From: Acetobacteraceae bacterium
GTDB taxonomy: Bacteria > Pseudomonadota > Alphaproteobacteria > Acetobacterales > Acetobacteraceae
DNA length: 18,163 bases
Direction: 5' to 3'
Assembly: GCA_947478535.1 (NCBI GenBank)
Contig: CANJXD010000052.1
Coordinates: 1 to 18,163, forward strand
Under the pieces are notes generated by a model. It saw only the letters and a program-made list of their open reading frames with translations, was not told the origin of the DNA and did not search any database. Positions within the stretch are counted from its first letter, which is position 1, and the number at the start of each line of letters is the position of its first letter. The translations under genes were made by a program, and so were the position numbers. Positions 15,253 through 18,163 of the stretch are shown here, piece by piece.

Positions 15253-16170
15253 TCAGCGCCGCCGGATGCGCGGATCGAGCGCGGCGTAGAGCATATCGAC
15301 CACGAGGTTGATGCTGACGATCACCACCGCCATGAACAGCACGAAGGCCTGGATGACGGTGAAATCCCGGTTGCCGATGGCCTGGATCGCCAGCCGCCCG
15401 ATGCCGGGCCAGGCGAAGATCTCCTCCGTGATCACCGCGCCACCGAGCAGCGCGCCGACCTGCAGGCCGATGACGGTGACTGTCGGGATCGCGGCGTTGC
15501 GCAGCGCATGGCCGAGCACGATGGGCAGAAAGCCCAGCCCCTTCGCGCGCGCGGTGCGGATGTAGTCGGATTGCAGGACATCGATCATCGAGGACCGCAG
15601 CAGCCGCGTGATGATGGCGGTGGAATAGGCGGCGAGTGCCATGGCCGGCATCACCAGGTTCGCCAGCCCGCCTCGGCCGGAGGGCGGCAGGATGCCCCAG
15701 GTCTCGGAAAACAGCAGGATCAGCATGATGGCGAGCCAGAAGGTCGGGAAGCTCTGCCCGATCAGGGACAGGAACAGCCCCACCCGGTCCAGCACCCGGC
15801 CGCGCTGCGTGGCGGCGAGAATGCCGAGCGGCACCGCGATGACCAGGGAGAGCAGCAGCGCCGCGCCACTGAGTTCCAGCGTCGCGGGCAGCCGGTCCAG
15901 CACCAGGCGCATCGCCGGCTGTTCATGGCGCATCGACTGCCCGAAATCACCCTGCAAGGCGCGGCCGAGGAACTGCAGGAACTGCACGATCAGCGGCTGG
16001 TCGAAGCCCATCGCGTGCCGGAAGCGCGCAATCTCCTCCAGCGAGGCCTCCGGCGGCAGGAACAGCGCGGAGGGATCGCCGCCGATGCGGATCAGGAAGA
16101 ACACGGCCACCGACACGCCGAAGACCACGGCGATGGCGTGCAGCAGCCGCGCGAGGAGGAAGCTGAACAC
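15253..16170 (-). CDS. ABC transporter permease, DppB/OppB type
   Basis: The 305-residue protein has an N-terminal helix at about 9-28 and the DppB-type RIGGDPS. It also has PATLELSGAALLLSLVIAVPLG and the EAA loop YIRTARAKGLGFLPIVLGHA at 203-222, and FAWPGIGRL at 252-260. About six membrane helices are expected. The start is GTG at 16170, six bases after the binding-protein stop, with GAGG overlapping that stop as SD. This gives tight coupling to the gene before it. Confidence 0.93.
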   Translation of the reverse strand: MFSFLLARLLHAIAVVFGVSVAVFFLIRIGGDPSALFLPPEASLEEIARFRHAMGFDQPLIVQFLQFLGRALQGDFGQSMRHEQPAMRLVLDRLPATLELSGAALLLSLVIAVPLGILAATQRGRVLDRVGLFLSLIGQSFPTFWLAIMLILLFSETWGILPPSGRGGLANLVMPAMALAAYSTAIITRLLRSSMIDVLQSDYIRTARAKGLGFLPIVLGHALRNAAIPTVTVIGLQVGALLGGAVITEEIFAWPGIGRLAIQAIGNRDFTVIQAFVLFMAVVIVSINLVVDMLYAALDPRIRRR

Positions 16171-16176
16171 CGCGCC

Positions 16177-17685
16177 TCAGTTAAAGCGCGCGGCGCGCAG
16201 GTCGATCATGCTGTCGGTGCGCGGCGCCCATTGCAGCGCGGCGTCCAGACCATAGAGCAGCGGCGGCTGCAGCATCGGCAGGAAGGGCGCGTCTTCGTGG
16301 ATGATGGCCTGCGCCTGGCTGTAGATGCGCCGGCGCTCCGCCTCATCCAGCGTCGATCGGCCGGCCAGCAGCAGCGCATCCAGCGTGGGGTTGCTGTAGT
16401 AGCTCTGGTACTGGCCGGTGACGAGCAGCGGATACCAGACGAGGTCGGGGTCGCGACCGCTCCAGCCACCGAAGATCAGGCCTTCCCGCCCCTTGCGTTC
16501 CGAGACCTGAGCCCAGACGCCGGGCTCAAGGTAGTTCGCGGTCACGCGGATGCCGACGCGGCGGAGGAAACCGATGGTCGCCTCCATGATCTCCTTGTCC
16601 TTCATGTAGCGGCCCTGGCGCGAGGTCAGGGTAATGGCGAAGCCGTCGCGATGGCCCGCTTCCGCCAGCAGCGCGCGGGCGCGGGCGGGATCATAGGCGT
16701 AGGGCCGCCAGGCGGGATCGTAGCCGAAGGCGTTGGTCGGCAGCACGGCGGCGGTGCGCTGGCCAAGCCCGCCGAGCAGGGCGCGCTGGATCGCGTCCAC
16801 ATCCACGGCGTGGTTGATCGCCTGGCGCACCCGGCGGTCCATCAGCGGTGTCGGTCGCGTCATGTCGAAGTTGAAGAAGTACAGGAAGTCGCTTGCGATA
16901 TTCGCGACCTTCGTCGCGCCGCCATCCAGCCCCGGCACATCCTCCGGCGGGATATCGACCGCGATCTGCACGCCGCCGCTGCGCAGTTCCGCGATGCGGG
17001 TGCGGGTTTCGCGGATCGGGCGGAAGATGACGCGGGGGATGGCAGGCGCACCGCCCCAATAGTCGGGGTTCGCGTCCAGCACCACGCGGTCATCCTTGCG
17101 CCATTCGACGAAGCGATAGGGGCCGGTGCCGATGGGCAGGGTGGCGAGGTTCTGCGCGGCTTCGCCGGGCGGGACGATCATCGCGGCGAAGGAGGCTTCG
17201 TAGAGCGACCACAGCATGGTCGGGAAGGGCGCGTCGGTCTTCAGATCGACCGTATGGCGATCGACGATGGAGACACCCTTGATCGCCGAGATGCGCGAGA
17301 AATAGGGCGCGCGGAAGGCCGGGTTCAACGCGCGGTCGAAGGTGAACTTCACGGCCTCCGCATCGAAATCCTGACCATTGTGGAACTTCACGCCCTGCCG
17401 CAGCACGAAGCGCCAGGTGAGCGGATCCGGGTTGCTCCAGGACAGGGCGAGGGCGGGCTGGAAGTCTCCCTTCGCATCCTGCGTCACAAGCGCATCGAAC
17501 AGCTGGAACATGACATTGGCGGTGGGGAAGGAGGAATGGCGTGCCGGGTCCATGGTCAGCGCATCGGTCGGCTGCGCCACGGTCAGCGTACGGCCCGGGC
17601 GCGCGGCCTGGGCGTAGGCGCTGCGCGGCAGCATGGCGGCACCGAGGCCGGTGGCCAAAAGGGGGGCGAAATCGCGACGCTTCAT
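16177..17685 (-). CDS. ABC transporter substrate-binding protein, family 5
   Basis: The 502-residue protein is a family-5 (DppA/OppA-type) extracytoplasmic binding protein: TLTVAQPTDALTMDPARHSS, LALSWSNPDPLTWRFVLRQGVKFHNG, IGTGPYRFVEW, RVRQAINHAVD and a C-terminal FLPMLQPPLLYG. The N-terminus MKRRDFAPLLATGLG is a twin-arginine-type signal, with cleavage likely after AYA, so it may be exported folded through Tat. The ATG at 17685 is preferred because GAGGTG lies six bases before it; a GTG at 17694 overlaps that SD. It leads the ABC part of the operon. The ligand is not evident; family 5 is not restricted to peptides. Confidence 0.93.
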   Translation of the reverse strand: MKRRDFAPLLATGLGAAMLPRSAYAQAARPGRTLTVAQPTDALTMDPARHSSFPTANVMFQLFDALVTQDAKGDFQPALALSWSNPDPLTWRFVLRQGVKFHNGQDFDAEAVKFTFDRALNPAFRAPYFSRISAIKGVSIVDRHTVDLKTDAPFPTMLWSLYEASFAAMIVPPGEAAQNLATLPIGTGPYRFVEWRKDDRVVLDANPDYWGGAPAIPRVIFRPIRETRTRIAELRSGGVQIAVDIPPEDVPGLDGGATKVANIASDFLYFFNFDMTRPTPLMDRRVRQAINHAVDVDAIQRALLGGLGQRTAAVLPTNAFGYDPAWRPYAYDPARARALLAEAGHRDGFAITLTSRQGRYMKDKEIMEATIGFLRRVGIRVTANYLEPGVWAQVSERKGREGLIFGGWSGRDPDLVWYPLLVTGQYQSYYSNPTLDALLLAGRSTLDEAERRRIYSQAQAIIHEDAPFLPMLQPPLLYGLDAALQWAPRTDSMIDLRAARFN

Positions 17686-17691
17686 CGGGTT

Positions 17692-17697
17692 CACCTC
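17692..17697 (-). promoter_or_regulatory. Ribosome binding site that decides the binding-protein start
   Basis: GAGGTG on the minus strand is six bases before the ATG at 17685. The competing GTG start at 17694 lies within it, so it cannot use this signal. Confidence 0.65.
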
Positions 17698-17708
17698 GGT
17701 CTCGTCGG

Positions 17709-18163
17709 TCAGGGGAGGTCGTCGTTTGAATCGAGCAGCGCGATGGCGGCGAAACCATCGAGCCGTTCCAGGCGGATGAGACTATCGCCACCGTCGCGGG
17801 TCAGCGCCAGCGTTTCATCCGTATCGATGCGGAACGCCCGCACCGCCGGCCCGGCGATGCGCAGGCTGAAGCCGGCAAGCGGCGCCAGTTCCGAAAGCCC
17901 CCGCCCCTGCGGCGCGGCATTGTTGATGAGATGCATCACGCGACCCCGGGGGTGGTCATAGAGCGTGATCTCCACCGCCGCCGGCGCGTCGGTCCGGATC
18001 GGTGCGGGGCCGACCGCCGCGGCGACGAGATGGCCGAGCAGGATGCGATAATCCAGGATCCCGTGGCGTTGGAAGAAGGCGCCGATCCGCCAGGGCAGCC
18101 ATTGCGCCAGCCCCGCGCCCTGCGCGCGCGACAGCAGCCCCGGCGTGGTGCCCGGCCCGGCGA
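17709..18163 (-). CDS. Glycoside-hydrolase-like protein, C-terminal part (5' end outside window)
   Basis: The frame is open from the window edge to the TGA at 17711-17709 and gives about 150 residues. The part nearest the edge reads GLAQWLPWRIGAFFQRHGI then DYRILLGHLV, followed by VEITLYDHPRGRVMHLINN, PLAGFSLRIAGPAVRAFRI and a final LERLDGFAAIALLD. This is the pattern of the glutamine-amidotransferase-like trimerisation and closing beta domains in beta-galactosidase-type or putative alpha-amylase-family hydrolases. The catalytic barrel would lie outside, so the call is tentative. It is 23 bases upstream of the binding-protein gene on the same strand and probably in the same operon. A GTG at 17975 is internal, not a start. 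Confidence 0.5.
   Translation of the reverse strand, partial: AGPGTTPGLLSRAQGAGLAQWLPWRIGAFFQRHGILDYRILLGHLVAAAVGPAPIRTDAPAAVEITLYDHPRGRVMHLINNAAPQGRGLSELAPLAGFSLRIAGPAVRAFRIDTDETLALTRDGGDSLIRLERLDGFAAIALLDSNDDLP

Noticed and set aside
13101..15311. 736-codon plus-strand frame opposite the FAD enzyme and DppC
   Set aside because: Shadow of two well-supported genes; composition is His/Asp/Gln/Arg-rich low complexity.
14992..17961. 989-codon plus-strand frame opposite the transporter genes
   Set aside because: Antisense to four genes with strong motifs and no domain of its own.

Overview
The window is GC-rich throughout, with codons biased to G or C at the third position, compact operons, and GTG and TTG starts. 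The gene content fits an alphaproteobacterium, most likely Acetobacteraceae (Roseomonas-like): an orphan Bug-type solute-binding protein, a SUV3-like helicase, CocE/NonD, M20 and M28 hydrolases, and groESL behind a CIRCE operator. The genus is an inference from gene content and base composition, not from a marker gene. I see no tRNA, rRNA, insertion sequence, phage gene or CRISPR array.

Left part (1-5800), small-molecule and peptide metabolism. The 3' end of a CocE/NonD acyl-hydrolase gene runs rightward into a GC-rich inverted repeat at about 727-767. Facing it is a two-gene leftward operon, an M28 peptidase followed by a translationally coupled M20 peptidase, with a good promoter candidate at 3874-3901. 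Divergent from these are an SDR oxidoreductase and a secreted Bug-family binding protein.

Middle part (5849-10906), RNA and protein quality control. A long SUV3-like DExH helicase starts at TTG. It converges on a leftward block: groES, groEL, a strong intrinsic terminator, and a 47-residue membrane peptide. The groES upstream region is only 161 bp. It holds a complete CIRCE operator (HrcA site), a heat-shock sigma-like promoter, and an exact tandem pair of 24-bp units, each with an internal palindrome. The chaperonin lacks the usual Gly-Gly-Met tail and is probably a secondary GroEL.

Right part (10907-18163), one tightly packed leftward operon. In transcription order it holds the 3' end of a glycoside-hydrolase-like gene, a family-5 binding protein, two Dpp/Opp-type permeases, an FAD-dependent oxidoreductase, an MtaD-like amidohydrolase and a divergent MTAP-like nucleoside phosphorylase. 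The known genes are separated by 2-23 bp. I infer uptake of a nucleoside-like or conjugated compound, then oxidation, deamination and phosphorolysis. No ABC ATPase is present. The phosphorylase has replacements at nearly every signature position of MTAP, so its substrate is open. This operon and the groE control region are the parts most worth a second look.
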